NCBI GenBank assembly: GCA_033239125.1
Contig: BSWB01000004.1
Span: 120,041,235 to 120,105,234, forward strand
From: Fagopyrum homotropicum
Lineage: Eukaryota > Streptophyta > Magnoliopsida > Caryophyllales > Polygonaceae
Direction: 5' to 3'
DNA: 64,000 nucleotides
This document shows, piece by piece, positions 24,120 through 34,048 of this stretch. The position numbers and the translations under genes were made by a program. The notes under the pieces were generated by a model, which made no database searches, was not told the origin of the DNA, and worked only from the letters and a program-made list of their open reading frames with translations. Every line of letters starts with the position of its first letter. The first letter of the stretch is position 1.

Positions 24120-25756
24120 ATGCGAAGAACCCGTGCTGGGAAGGAAATCGTTCCTTACGATCCCAAACCAGAAAAGACATACAAACGACGCTTGAAAGAA
24201 GCTAAAATGGCCAACCAAGACAATCGCGATCTTGAGGCCGAATTGAAGGAGGCGATGGAATAGCTGCGCCTCAATAGGGAAGAACTGCAGTGCGAAAGAG
24301 AGCAAACTCGCACAAGAACTACAAAGATGTTCTTTTTGCAGGTATTCCACAAACCCTAGGACAGAGGATGGACCCAAACTAGCAAGTGAGGCGTCCAGGA
24401 GTCAACCTAGGAGATCCAGCGGAGAATGATTACTAACTTCGACAGCAAGTTCTATCCATGATCCACCAATGCCAGTTTGGAGGTTTAGAGAGGCAGTCTA
24501 CGCATCAACACTTGCAAAACTACGAGATTTTGATGGAGACCTTGAGACCTTCAAGGCTAGAAAACAATAATTACAATCTAAGGCCATTTTACTTTTCTTT
24601 GAAGGACATCGCGCTTACTTGGTATCAATCTCTTCCCCCGGAAAAATCAACACTTGGGAGGAGATGACTACGGAGTTCTTAAGAGAGTTCTTTCCCCCCT
24701 CCAAAACCGCTGAAATGAGGGGGAAGATTAATGCATTCATCATGAAGGACAAGGAAAGTTTGTCCAAGTCATGGGAGAGATTTAAAGATGTTCTATTGGA
24801 TTGCCCACATCATGGGATTCCAAAGATAGAGTTGTTGAAGATATACTTCCAGGGATTGGTTGGAGCTACACAATTCAATCTTCAACTACTCTCCGCCAGC
24901 ACATTCATGGATATGCCGATAGACGAAGCTTGGGAGTTCATTGAGAAACAAACTTTGCACATGGAGAAGTACTCCCACCAAGGAGCCAAAAATAGAGCTA
25001 AGAGAGTTAATTTCCAGGAAGCTCCATTAAATGACAATCAACTCATCTCCCTCAAGAACGATGTGAAGCAATTAAAGATCTTTTGGTTGCTCACACAAAG
25101 AAGGAAGAAGGAGGATATCAAGGGAGAAATAACAATCAAGGGCCCAGGAACAACAATTAGAACAACAATAGAGGCTCCAACAGCAATAATTGGAGATCTA
25201 ATCAACAAAATTCGGGTAACCCTTATTCTAATTCAAATTCTAATAATTCTTCTAACCCTTCTCTTCTTCTTCTACTCCATTGAAGAGCCAGGAGCCTGGA
25301 TCAAGTTCGTCCCAGCCAGAGAAGAAAGATGCAGTGCTGGAGGCCATCTTGATCAAGCTCAACGCTATGGAGACGTTCATGACTTTATTTTCAAAGGCAC
25401 AAAAAGCCTTAGAGCAACAATTCTTTAATAAGGCAAATGAAGCGCCAAGAGATCCAGGGAAACTCCCAACAAAGACAGAGAGCAACCCCAAAGGACAGAT
25501 CATGGCAATAACGACGAGAAGTGGACTGAAAACTACAGATCAAGTGCTTCGGTCGATGCCAATGCAGACGAAGAACACCTCGGTCCAGGTACAGACGAGG
25601 AACACTTCGGTCGAGGTGCCACCCGAGGTGGAGTCCCAGAAGGCGACGGACAAATCTGAAGTTTATGTCCCACCTCTTGCATATAAACCACCACTTCCAT
25701 TCCCTCAGTCAAGAGCTAGAGTTTGGTGAACCATCACTTCCTTTCCATGATGCTAG
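24120..25756 (+). pseudogene. Athila family 2 gag, truncated
   Basis: The gag N-terminus begins about 24120 (MRRTRAG-type start) with charged coiled-coil-like sequence. The capsid region continues from 24458 (HQHLQNYEILMETLRP, FSLKDIALTWYQSLPP) and shifts frame at about 24640 into a block with FLREFFPPSKTAEMRGKINAF. An N-poor linker and GKLPTKTESNPKGQIMAITTRSG follow. An in-frame stop is at 24260 and another near 25727. Sequence ends at the inversion junction at about 25756, before protease. It is the same type as the gag at 51075 but clearly diverged. Confidence 0.82.
25575..25640. promoter_or_regulatory. Family 2 palindromic module within gag-protease linker
   Basis: ACTTCGGTCGAGGT (25604-25617) and neighbouring half-sites CACCTCGGTCCAGG and CACCCGAGGTGG lie inside coding sequence, so they also encode a repeated Thr-Ser-Val peptide phrase. 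Confidence 0.5.
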
Positions 25757-27175
25757 TCTAGGGATGTGGTCCCGACCGGACCGAGGTGGTTGACTGGATT
25801 GTCAGCCTTAGTCGCCTCGGTTGCTCAAGAATCATCTCGGTCGAGGTGCTGTGACAGCAACCGAGATGTGTCTTAGTCAAACTCCGTCTTCTCAATTTTT
25901 CAAACTTCTGTCCTACCACTGTTGCTCCTGAGTTGTGATCCTTCCTTAGAAAGTACTTGGTTTCTGTCTAGGACGCCAAAAACAAAACAAAGCAAAAGCA
26001 AACTATTTAAAGCTAAACTAGAAAAAGGGAAAAGAAAGCAATACCTTGGGTTACCTCCCAAGAAGCGCTTGATTTAAGGTCGCTAGCAGGACCGTACGTC
26101 ATCCCTAAACATGCTGGAAGGTATCCTCAACCCATACTTCACCTTCATCATGGGGGGTGAGATAAAGAAGTCGATCAAACATTCCAGCAAATGCAAGTGC
26201 TCATCGGGGAATGAATAGTCTATGGGTAGGTCGTCCTTCTCGCGTGAAGAGGGAGGCAGCCGGCTGAGGTGATCCGCAACAAAATTTTTGGATCCCTTCT
26301 TATCTCGAATCTCTAGGTTGAACTCTTGAAGCAAGAGAATCCGTTGAATAAGACGCGGTTTTGCATCCTTCTTAGCAAGCAAGTAACGAATAGCTGCATG
26401 GTCAGTGTAAACAATAACTTTTGCTCCTACTAAGTAAGAGCGAAATTTCTCAAAAACATATACAACTGCCAAAAGCTCCTTTTCAGTGGTGGCGTAGTTC
26501 AGTTGAGATTCATCTAGCGTCTTGCTAGCATAATAAATGGCGTTGGTCCGGCCATCCTTTTTTTGTCCAAGAACCGCTCCTACCGCCACATCACTAGCGT
26601 CACACATGATCTCAAAGGGCAAGGTTCAGGAGGTTGGATAATGGGAGCGGATATCAATGCTTCCTTTATCCTGTAAAATGCATCAAGCCATTCCTGCAAA
26701 AACTCAAAAACAAAATCCTTATTCAAGAGTTTAGTGAGTGGTTTAGAAATCTTCGAAAAATCCTTGATGAACCTCCTGTAGAAACCTGCATGCCCGAGAA
26801 AACTCCTCACACCCTTAACAGAACAAGGGGGAGGGAGTTTCTCAATAGTCTCGATCTTAGCTCGATCGAACTCAGTATCCCGGTTAGAAACGAGGTGTCC
26901 TAGCACAATTCCTTCATTAACCATAAAATGACACTTCTCCCAATTCAACACGAGATTAGTGTCTTCACATCGTTGAAGTACTAGAGATAGGTTAGATAAA
27001 GAATCATCAAAAGAGGAACCATACACTGAAAAATCATCCATAAATACCTCCATGATCTCCTCTATATACTTGGAAAAGATAGCCATCATGCAGCGCTGGA
27101 AAGTAGCAGGTGCATTACATAATCCAAATGGCATCCTCCTATAAGCGAATGTCCCCCATGGACAAGTGAAAGTAG
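25757..27175 (-). pseudogene. Athila family 2 RT-RNase H with integrase deleted (element Y, 3' part)
   Basis: On the minus strand from 27175: the second half of RT from about FTCPWG through FMDDFSVYG, RT thumb, RNase H (CDASDV, YTDHAAIRY, VADHLSRL), then about 35 residues after RNase H the sequence jumps to the extreme integrase C-terminus and the post-pol spacer (26083 to 25757). The zinc-binding and DDE integrase regions are absent. The same deletion is present at 32658-33749. One frameshift splits RT and RNase H near 26600. The post-pol spacer contains a CATCTCGGTCGAGGTG module (25833-25848). Confidence 0.82.
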
Positions 27176-28932
27176 TGTTCGCTCCAAACGGTGTGTGCAA
27201 GCTTTAAATTTATAACCCTAGACTTAAGCTTAAAAAAAGGATGCGAACCCGCAGTGTACGGGTCAATCGTAGTAAAAAGCAAGAAATTCCAGGGTTCGAT
27301 CACAGGGACTCGGTGAAACAAAGTCAATAACGGTAAGCTTCGTGAATACTAACCACAAGAGCAATTAACACAATCAAAGATGAATAAGAAGTCAATAAAG
27401 CAAACATGCAATTCTAGGGATTAAAGCGTCTAGTTGTGGTTCCAACTCAAGATCTAAAGATAAGCGGACAAAGCTGAGATTTTTGCAAGGGGAAGGTGTT
27501 ACTGAAGTGGACTAGATCACCGGGTAAGTCTCACTACTCACTAATCCTAAACCGTAACTCCTATTACCGGGTAAGTCTCAAGGAATTAAGATAAAGAACT
27601 ATAACCTCAAACTAACACACCATCTAAGGGAATAGAATCAACCTTTACCGGGTAAGTCTCGGGCTGACTCACAAAGATGGGATGGAAGCACACTCAAACC
27701 CCAATAAAGGATAAACCTTTATTACCTACACTTATGATCGTTGGTATACAAACTAAGGAATTACCTGGTAAGTCTCATCCTAAGCTTGCATTGAACCAGG
27801 AAAGGTGTAATAAGAATAGGATTTGGCAAACTCTAACACTTAACTCTCAGTTTAGGATCAGACAAGCCACCTCGGTCAGCCAAATTCCACCCCGGCCGAG
27901 ATGTTCATAGACTGAACGAGATGCTTAGGGTTAAGGTTAAAGACTCGAACTTTCAGGGTCCTACTGGAATCTAAGATTATTCTATCATTGTTTTTCCCAC
28001 AACCTTCAGCCAATCACCCTAGAATCACACAAGGAAATTAGCCACTCATCATCATTATGAAAGTATTAAATATATGGGAAGAAGGTGAATATTTGAACAA
28101 GAAGAATTTAAGGGAAAAGACTTACATAACTGAATCAAATATCACAACAAAAGCGTTCCTTGGATAGCAATCCAACAAGACAGGACAACAAGGAAGGGAA
28201 TTAAAGACAATCTTACAAAACCTTCCAAAAAGCTATAAAAGCTATGATCTTCAATCTTCCTTCAACCTTCAAAAAGGTTCTTCGAAACTCCCAACTGGAG
28301 TATGGTTGCAGCGATGTATGCTGGATCTCGCAGCCTTCAATGGTGTATAACGTGCTAAGCCGGTGTGATAGCGGATCCCCGGATTTGTGGAAATCCAACC
28401 CTTTTTATAGGAAAATAAACCTCCAAAGATAATAAATCTTAGAAAGATCTCTTCCCAAAAAATAGGTAAAATATAAGATCTTCTTCCTTCCAGGAGCCAA
28501 GCCCAAAAATATAAGATCACCTTCCAAAGATAAAAGATCTCAGCAAAGAATAAAATATTCTCGCCGCGTCGTAGGTGTTCGCCTCGGTCGAGTCGGCGTC
28601 TCTGGATCACCTCGGTCGAGATGAATCTCTGGTCAACCGAGGTGAATCATAACTGAATGTGAAATCTCTCAAAACTGGTCCAAAGTGAATCTTTAATCCA
28701 TGGCTATGCTTCCTGGATGTAGCTCCAAATGACTCATGACTCCTTTTGCTCCTTTTTGATGCAAAACGTGTCATTTTACCTACAATTACAGCAAAACTAG
28801 GTGTAGACCTCGATTCCCGCAAAGGTAGATGAAATGGTAATATAATCACATATTATACATGCTAACATGCAGATTATTGAAGATAAAACGTCCAAACAAA
28901 CCCCAAAATATAGACTATAATTCATGCTATCA
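27176..28932 (-). repeat. 3' LTR of element X (family 2), minus strand
   Basis: Reading minus, it runs from TGATAGCATGAATT at 28932 to GGAGCGAACA at 27176, 1757 bp, the same length as the LTR at 22236. It has a TATA-like CTATAAAAAGG at about 28400-28412. Family 2 modules lie at 27870-27905 and 28578-28645 (CACCTCGGTCGAGATG at 28608-28623). Upstream (28933 on) is the normal 3' internal end. Downstream (27175) is the RT of another element rather than random flank. Confidence 0.87.
28578..28645. promoter_or_regulatory. Family 2 palindromic module in X LTR
   Basis: Core CACCTCGGTCGAGATG (28608-28623) with GCCTCGGTCGAG to the left and AACCGAGGTGAATC to the right. It has the three-part layout seen elsewhere. 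Confidence 0.6.
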
Positions 28933-30414
28933 AAATACCCCATACTTAGCCCTTGCTTGTCCCCAAGCAAGTTCCGCATGTAGAAGACAAGATAGAATGG
29001 ATTATAAGTCATAAAAAATCAATGAAAAGTCTTTCAAAAACATTTTTATGATGTGTTATAATCTTAGATCACTCTAACAGAATACTTCATGGAATTTAAA
29101 GTCCAAACATGATCAAAACATTTTATAAATATAGAAAAGTTGTTCATCTTTGCATAAAATCATAGAATGCATAATAAGTCATAATTATCAAAATTAATCA
29201 TGTATAATCCAGTTTAAACCACTAAGTCAATCAACAAGCTCAAGGTCTCAAGGGCTTCCCAAAAGAAAAGGTCAAGAAACGTGTAGGGTAGGGATGTGTG
29301 TAAGGTAATGCGGTGCTAGAATCCGGGAAAAGGATGAACTTCACTTCCACTTTGACTTGCAACATCTTCCACCAATAAGCTTTGCTTATTCCACTTTTTC
29401 TTTTTACTTTACTTTTTGGGATGCATGGACAGAGGTGCACAATAACCGAAGCCTAGGAAATCAGCAATCATCAATTTCTTGAGATGCATCAAACCCTTGA
29501 TGCACATACCATGACCCGTTAGGAATATCGCTCAATCCGACTTTGGCAAGACACAAACACCCGGCTATGTGAATGGTGCCGAGTTACTCATCTTCATGAT
29601 TGACTTCCCCAAACCTAAAATTACTTTCTAGCACTTTAACTTCCAGCCAACTCCTCAACTTTCACTTCACTTGCTTTCACCACTTCGCTTGCTTCCAAAT
29701 TCCCGGATAGGTAAAGGGAGGCAAAATGTATATGAGGGGCTAAGCATGATCAAGAAGAAGAAGAGAGAAGAATGAATTGCCTTGGTCTTTCCAGGAAGAA
29801 AGTGAGAGAACTTATCTTATGGTGTCAACCTTCAAATTCAACATAATTTGGATAAAAACAAAGTATTAAACATGCCAATAATTTCAAACAAAGCATTTAG
29901 CAACTTAAACATATTATAAAACCTTTCAAACATATAAAGAATTTAAAACCAGTCAGTAAACAAGATCTTCACTGAGATCATATCCAGATAAGTAACACAA
30001 AAATAATTTTCGAAAACTCTCAGTTAACCCACCTCGGTCGAGGTGTTCTTGGGTCAACCGAGGTGAAACGCCTCGTTTGGCCAAGACTGACTCGGTCGAG
30101 GTCAAAAAAAAATTTTAAAACCATTTTTTTTATTTCAGTTTCGACGTTTTTCTCAATCAAATAACCTGTAGATATGCATGTAATATCAGATAAACATATA
30201 AAGGCAACTGAAGCATAAATATGAAATATCCGATCAAATGTGCGTCATACATCAAAGTAGTCAAATAAGTACATCAAAGTCATCACATAAATACAAACAC
30301 CCCATACTTGGGACACACTGTCCCAATGGGTCAATATAAGTCTGGAAATAAGAGTACTCACTGGATAAATAGATGAACTGCATAAAAATATAATAAAGAA
30401 AATCTTGCAGCTCA
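28933..30414 (-). other. 3' spacer of element X
   Basis: Non-coding spacer between the X ATHILA ORF and its 3' LTR, collinear with 6977-8334 and 48090-49431. Reading minus it begins near 30327 with a GGGACAGTGTGTCCC hairpin followed by AAGTATGGGG (about 30299-30327). It ends with the CTTGCTTGGGGACAAGCAAG hairpin and AAGTATGGGG at the LTR edge (about 28935-28975). A module with CACCTCGGTCGAGGTG is at 30030-30045. No gene is supported. Confidence 0.7.
30028..30105. promoter_or_regulatory. Family 2 palindromic module in X 3' spacer
   Basis: Core CACCTCGGTCGAGGTG (30030-30045), then AACCGAGGTG and another ACTCGGTCGAGGT at about 30089-30101. No counterpart was seen at this position in family 1. 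Confidence 0.55.
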
Positions 30415-31851
30415 TCAATAGTCGCGATCCGGTGGTGGTGGTGGTGGCACGTACGGATACTGAGTTGGGTCGAACGGATAGCCCATAGTCTGCTGGAACT
30501 GTAGCTCCATCATCCTGCGCTGATAGTGCTGCCCCTCTAACATCTGATGAGTCCAGCTGTCAATCTGTCGGTGCTGGGTAGCCAATCTCTCATGCATGTC
30601 CACAGTAAGGGCAGCATAAGAATCTATCATCTGATTTGTCAGATCATCGATCCGACGATGAGCCTCCGAATCTCTATGACGGCGTGTCCGACGCCTAGCA
30701 GATCTAGCAGGTGGTGCAGCAGGTGCAGGCTCAGTATCCTCATCATCATCCAAGTCTATGATCGGTGGCGCGCTCGTCCCCGCAGTATCTGTCCCTATAT
30801 CCATCGGGACTCCACCATCTCTCTCATCTACTGTATCCTCGTCATCGTCAGCCTCCTCCTCCTCATCCTCAGCTGGGGCAGCTGCTGCCTCGCTATGATC
30901 CTCCATCAGTGGAGCCCAAGCTGTCTGCCAATAATGCGGGTCATAAACGGTGAACTGGGCAGACCAGCGGATCCCCTGTGGCGCAGTCCGCTCCCACGGC
31001 ATAGCAACATATGGAGTGGTCAGACCTCGGGGAACTAGAATCCTCCGACTGATCATCTCCTGCAATCCAAGCGGCTTTGGAGCCGCCACCATCGTACATG
31101 CACTGAGGTCCATCCCATGAAAAGCAGCTATGTGGGTGACAAGACCTCCGCAGCATATGTCTCCCTTCGCTTTGGCCTTGATCTTGTGCAGGTCCTCTGC
31201 CAAGATCAAGCCAAAGTCCGGGAAACCCCCCGTAACCATACAATAAAGACTGAAGAGCTCGCCCTGTCGGATCTTCTGGGGTGTCTCAGTACGCGCCAGA
31301 AGTGTCTCGCTGAATATCCTATGGGCTAATCTGAAGGCTAGGTGGAAGATGACCTTCTCCCTGGAATCTCCAGGGCGCCATCTATCTGCATGCTCAGTAA
31401 TATGGGCAATCTGCCCCCAAAACTCCCTAGCTACAGATCGGGAAGGGAAGTCAGTGGCGGTGGGCTTAGGAAAGCCGAAAATCTCTCTCCAAACCTCTAA
31501 GGGAACTATGAAGTTCCGGTTCATCAACCGGTACTTCACAGACTTCTCTGTGGGAAGGTAGGAAAAGGAGCTAACGAACTCTAGGGTCGGCTCCAAGTAA
31601 GCTGGGGCCCGGATCTCACTAAACTGATCCAGCCCAACTGTGGTGATCATCCGCCTAAGGTCTCCATCTACCCCTAGGCAATCAAAAGCCGACACGTCCA
31701 GGAAACGTGGTGCAATCACTGGACGGCTAGCTATACGCTCATAATCTACCCGGCATCACTCGTGGATCACCGGGCGGTAAGGTCGGGAAGAAGAGGAAGG
31801 AGGGGAGGGTGAGGATCTATCTCTGAGGGCAAGGCGACGTTCGGGACTCAT
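30415..31851 (-). pseudogene. ATHILA-type ORF of element X, one stop
   Basis: From an ATG at 31851, the minus-strand frame runs to a TGA at 30415-30417, with one in-frame TGA near 31757. After the stop, 434 residues are open from 31719. It shares with the family 1 ORF the blocks FGF, DRWRPGD, LAHRIFSETL, RTETPQKI, GGLVTHIA and DLSACT. The acidic linker and the proline-rich end (YPYVPPPPPPDRDY) also match in character. The C-terminal region contains probable coiled coil (HMRIDDLTNQ-type heptads near 30620). Function unknown; probably inactive because of the stop. Confidence 0.85.
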
Positions 31852-31869
31852 TTTTTTTCAGCTACTGTC

Positions 31870-31940
31870 AGAGCACCTCGGTCGCTGACAATCCTCAAGA
31901 ATCACCTCGGTCGAGATGCAGTTCGACTGGACCGAGGCGT
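31870..31940. promoter_or_regulatory. Family 2 palindromic module directly upstream of X ATHILA ORF
   Basis: Core CACCTCGGTCGAGATG (31903-31918), outer half-sites CACCTCGGTCG (31874) and GACCGAGGCG (31929). The ORF start is at 31851 on the minus strand. This is the same place as the family 1 modules at 5375-5433 and 46454-46513. Confidence 0.6.
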
Positions 31941-32304
31941 AACAATTTGCGATTCAAATCTCAGAAATCCAGTTCTTTTCCCCCCAAAATTCACTACAAT
32001 TGCTTCCTATGGGGTACTTAAGCCTTTTCTCAGCAGATTCAGGGGCAACCAAAGCCCAAATCGAAACGAATGAACGAGTTAGGGTTTCGACTGTTTTTAC
32101 CTCGTTTCGGTCGATTCGTTCGATTTCTTCGCAGATCTGTACTTGCAAATGGATCCTCTACTCTTCAATCGCAGTTTGGAAGCGGAAATCTTCGAAAACG
32201 AGCAAGATCTGAGGAAGCGAGGTGAGAGGGCGCCGCGGTCGAGTCGAAGAAGGTAAAAAGTGAAAACAGAATTTTTTTTCCCTTTTATACTGTTCCTGGA
32301 ACTG

Positions 32305-32440
32305 CTGTCACCTCGGTCGAGATGGTCTCGACTGGACCGAGGTGGTACGGACCGAGGTGGTTCTGTAGAAACCCTAGTCGCCTCGGTTGCTCAAGAATCA
32401 ACTCGGTCGAGGTGGCCTCGACTGGACCGAGGTGTCTCAG
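32305..32440. promoter_or_regulatory. Family 2 palindromic modules in X post-pol spacer
   Basis: Two cores, CACCTCGGTCGAGATG (32309-32324) and ACTCGGTCGAGGTGG (32401-32415), each followed by TCGACTGGACCGAGGTG. Half-sites GGACCGAGGTGG and GCCTCGGTTG lie between them. Confidence 0.6.
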
Positions 32441-32657
32441 TCAAACTTCGTCTTCTCGAATTCTCGAACTTCTGAACTTCCAGTTATGCTCCTTCCTTAG
32501 ATGTCTCCTGTTATCTGTCTAGGACGCCAAAAACAAACAAAACAAAGCAAAAGCAAACTATCTAAGCTAGACTAGAAAACGGGAAAAGAAAGCAGTACCT
32601 TGGGTTGCCTCCCAAGAAGCGCTTGGTTTAAGGTCGCTAGTTGGACCATGATGCATC

Positions 32658-33743
32658 TCAAATGTAATGGGAGGTGCCCTCACCCCATACTTCACCTCTA
32701 TCGTGGGGTGAAGTAAGTAAGTCTATCAAACGTTCCAACAAGTGTAAGTGCTCATCGGGGAATGAATCGTCTACGGGCGGGTCATCCTTCTCACGTGAAG
32801 ATGCAGGTAGCCGACTGAGGTGATCCGCAACAGAATTCTCGGATCCCTTCTTATCGCGGATCTCTAGGTCAAACTCTTGAAGCAAGAGAATCCATCGAAT
32901 AAGGCGTGGCTTGGCATCTTTCTTAGCCAACAAGTAACGAATGGCTGCATGGTCGGTGTAGACAATGACTTTCGCCCCAACTAAGTAGGAACGAAACTTC
33001 TCGAAAGCGTATACAACCGCCAACAACTCCTTCTCAGTGGTAGCGTAGTTGCGTTGGGCTACATCTAGCGTCTTGCTAGCATAGTAAATGGCGGTGGTCC
33101 GGCCATCCTTCTTCTGTCCAAGCACCGCTCCTACGGCTACATCACTAGCGTCACACATGACCTCAAAGGGTAAGGCCCAATCATGAGGTTGGATAATGGG
33201 AGCGGAGATCAACGCTTCCTTAATCCTGTAAAAAGCATCAAGACACTCCTGCGAAAACTCAAAAACAACATCTTTATTCAAGAGGTTAGTTAAAGCTTTA
33301 GAAATCTTAGAGAAGTCCTTGATGAATCTCCTGTAGAAACCTGCATGCCCGAGAAAACTCCTCACACCTTTAACAGAACAAGGGGGAGGGAGTTTCTCAA
33401 TAGTCTCGATCTTAGCGCGATCGACTTCGATACCTCGATTAGAGACGAGGTGTCCTAGCACAATGCCTTCATTAACCATAAAATGACCCTTCTCCCAATT
33501 CAAGACGAGATTAGTGTCTTCATATCTTTTAAACACTAGCGAAAGGTTAGATAGGCAATCATCAAAAGAGGATCCGTATACGGAAAAATCATCCATAAAT
33601 ACCTCCATGATATTCTCTATGTACTCGGAAAAGATAGCCATCATGCATCGCTGGAAGGTAGCGGGTGCATTGCACAATCCAAATGGCATCCTCCGATAGG
33701 CAAATGTCCCCCATGGACAAGTAAAAGTGGTCTTCTCCTGATC
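32658..33743 (-). pseudogene. Athila RT-RNase H fused in phase to the integrase tail (element X)
   Basis: About 360 residues are open from 33743 to a stop at 32658. They hold the second half of RT (FTCPWG, MPFGLCNAPATFQRCM, FMDDFSVYG), RT thumb (LGHAGFYRRFIKDFS) and RNase H with catalytic-type blocks CDASD, YTDHAA and VADHLSRL. After DSFPDEHLHLLERLIDLLTSP the frame continues into DRGEVWGEG, which matches the VEVWGEASG near the integrase C-terminus of the intact copy at about 45585. Roughly 1.2 kb encoding integrase is missing. RT lacks its N-terminal half. Alone it cannot integrate. Confidence 0.85.
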
Positions 33744-34027
33744 GTCCAAACGGTGTGTGCAAGCTTTAAATTTATAACCCTAGACTTAAGCTTAAAACAA
33801 GGATGCGAACCCGCAGTGTACGGGTCAATCGTAGTAAAAAGCAAGAAATTCCAGGGGTCGATCATAGGGACTCGGTGAAACAAAGTCAATAACGGTAAGC
33901 TTCGTGAATACTAACCACAAGAGCAATTAATACAATCAAAGATGAATAAGAAGTCAATAAAGCAAACATGCAATTCTAGGGATTAAAGCGTCTAGTTGTG
34001 GTTCCAACTCAAGATCTAAAGATAAGC
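33744..34027 (-). repeat. LTR 3'-end fragment inside RT
   Basis: About 284 bp match the last part of the family 2 LTR (compare 27180-27467), including CCGCAGTGTACGG and the LTR end as far as CCGTTTGGA. The last seven bases of a complete LTR (GCGAACA) are missing. At 33744-33747 the join shares TCCA (TGGA on the minus strand) between LTR and RT. RT sequence lies on both sides. Confidence 0.82.
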
Positions 34028-34048
34028 AAACATGCAATTAACACAATC
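34028..34048 (-). other. Filler DNA at the LTR fragment/RT junction
   Basis: About 20 bp that belong to neither flank. The part AAACATGCAATT matches 33964-33975 and GCAATTAACACAATC matches 27361-27375, both from the LTR. The two patches overlap by GCAATT. This looks like templated filler from end-joining repair. Confidence 0.55.

Larger units (their letters stand above)
22236..25756 (+). mobile_element. Athila family 2 element Z: LTR, primer site, gag
   Basis: A second Athila family is inserted in the T1 RT; the five bases before it (GATAC) are the candidate target duplication. It runs LTR, primer site, gag and the start of the gag-protease linker. It stops at about 25756, where the sequence switches to minus-strand Athila. 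The rest of Z may be the inverted block that follows. Confidence 0.8.
31852..32657 (-). other. Post-pol spacer of element X
   Basis: Non-coding spacer between the integrase-less pol and the ATHILA ORF. It carries the conserved AAGCGCTTCTTGGGAGGC segment (reverse complement, about 32606-32625). Family 2 palindromic cores lie at 31903-31918, 32309-32324 and 32400-32415. Short open frames here are not conserved with other copies. Confidence 0.7.
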
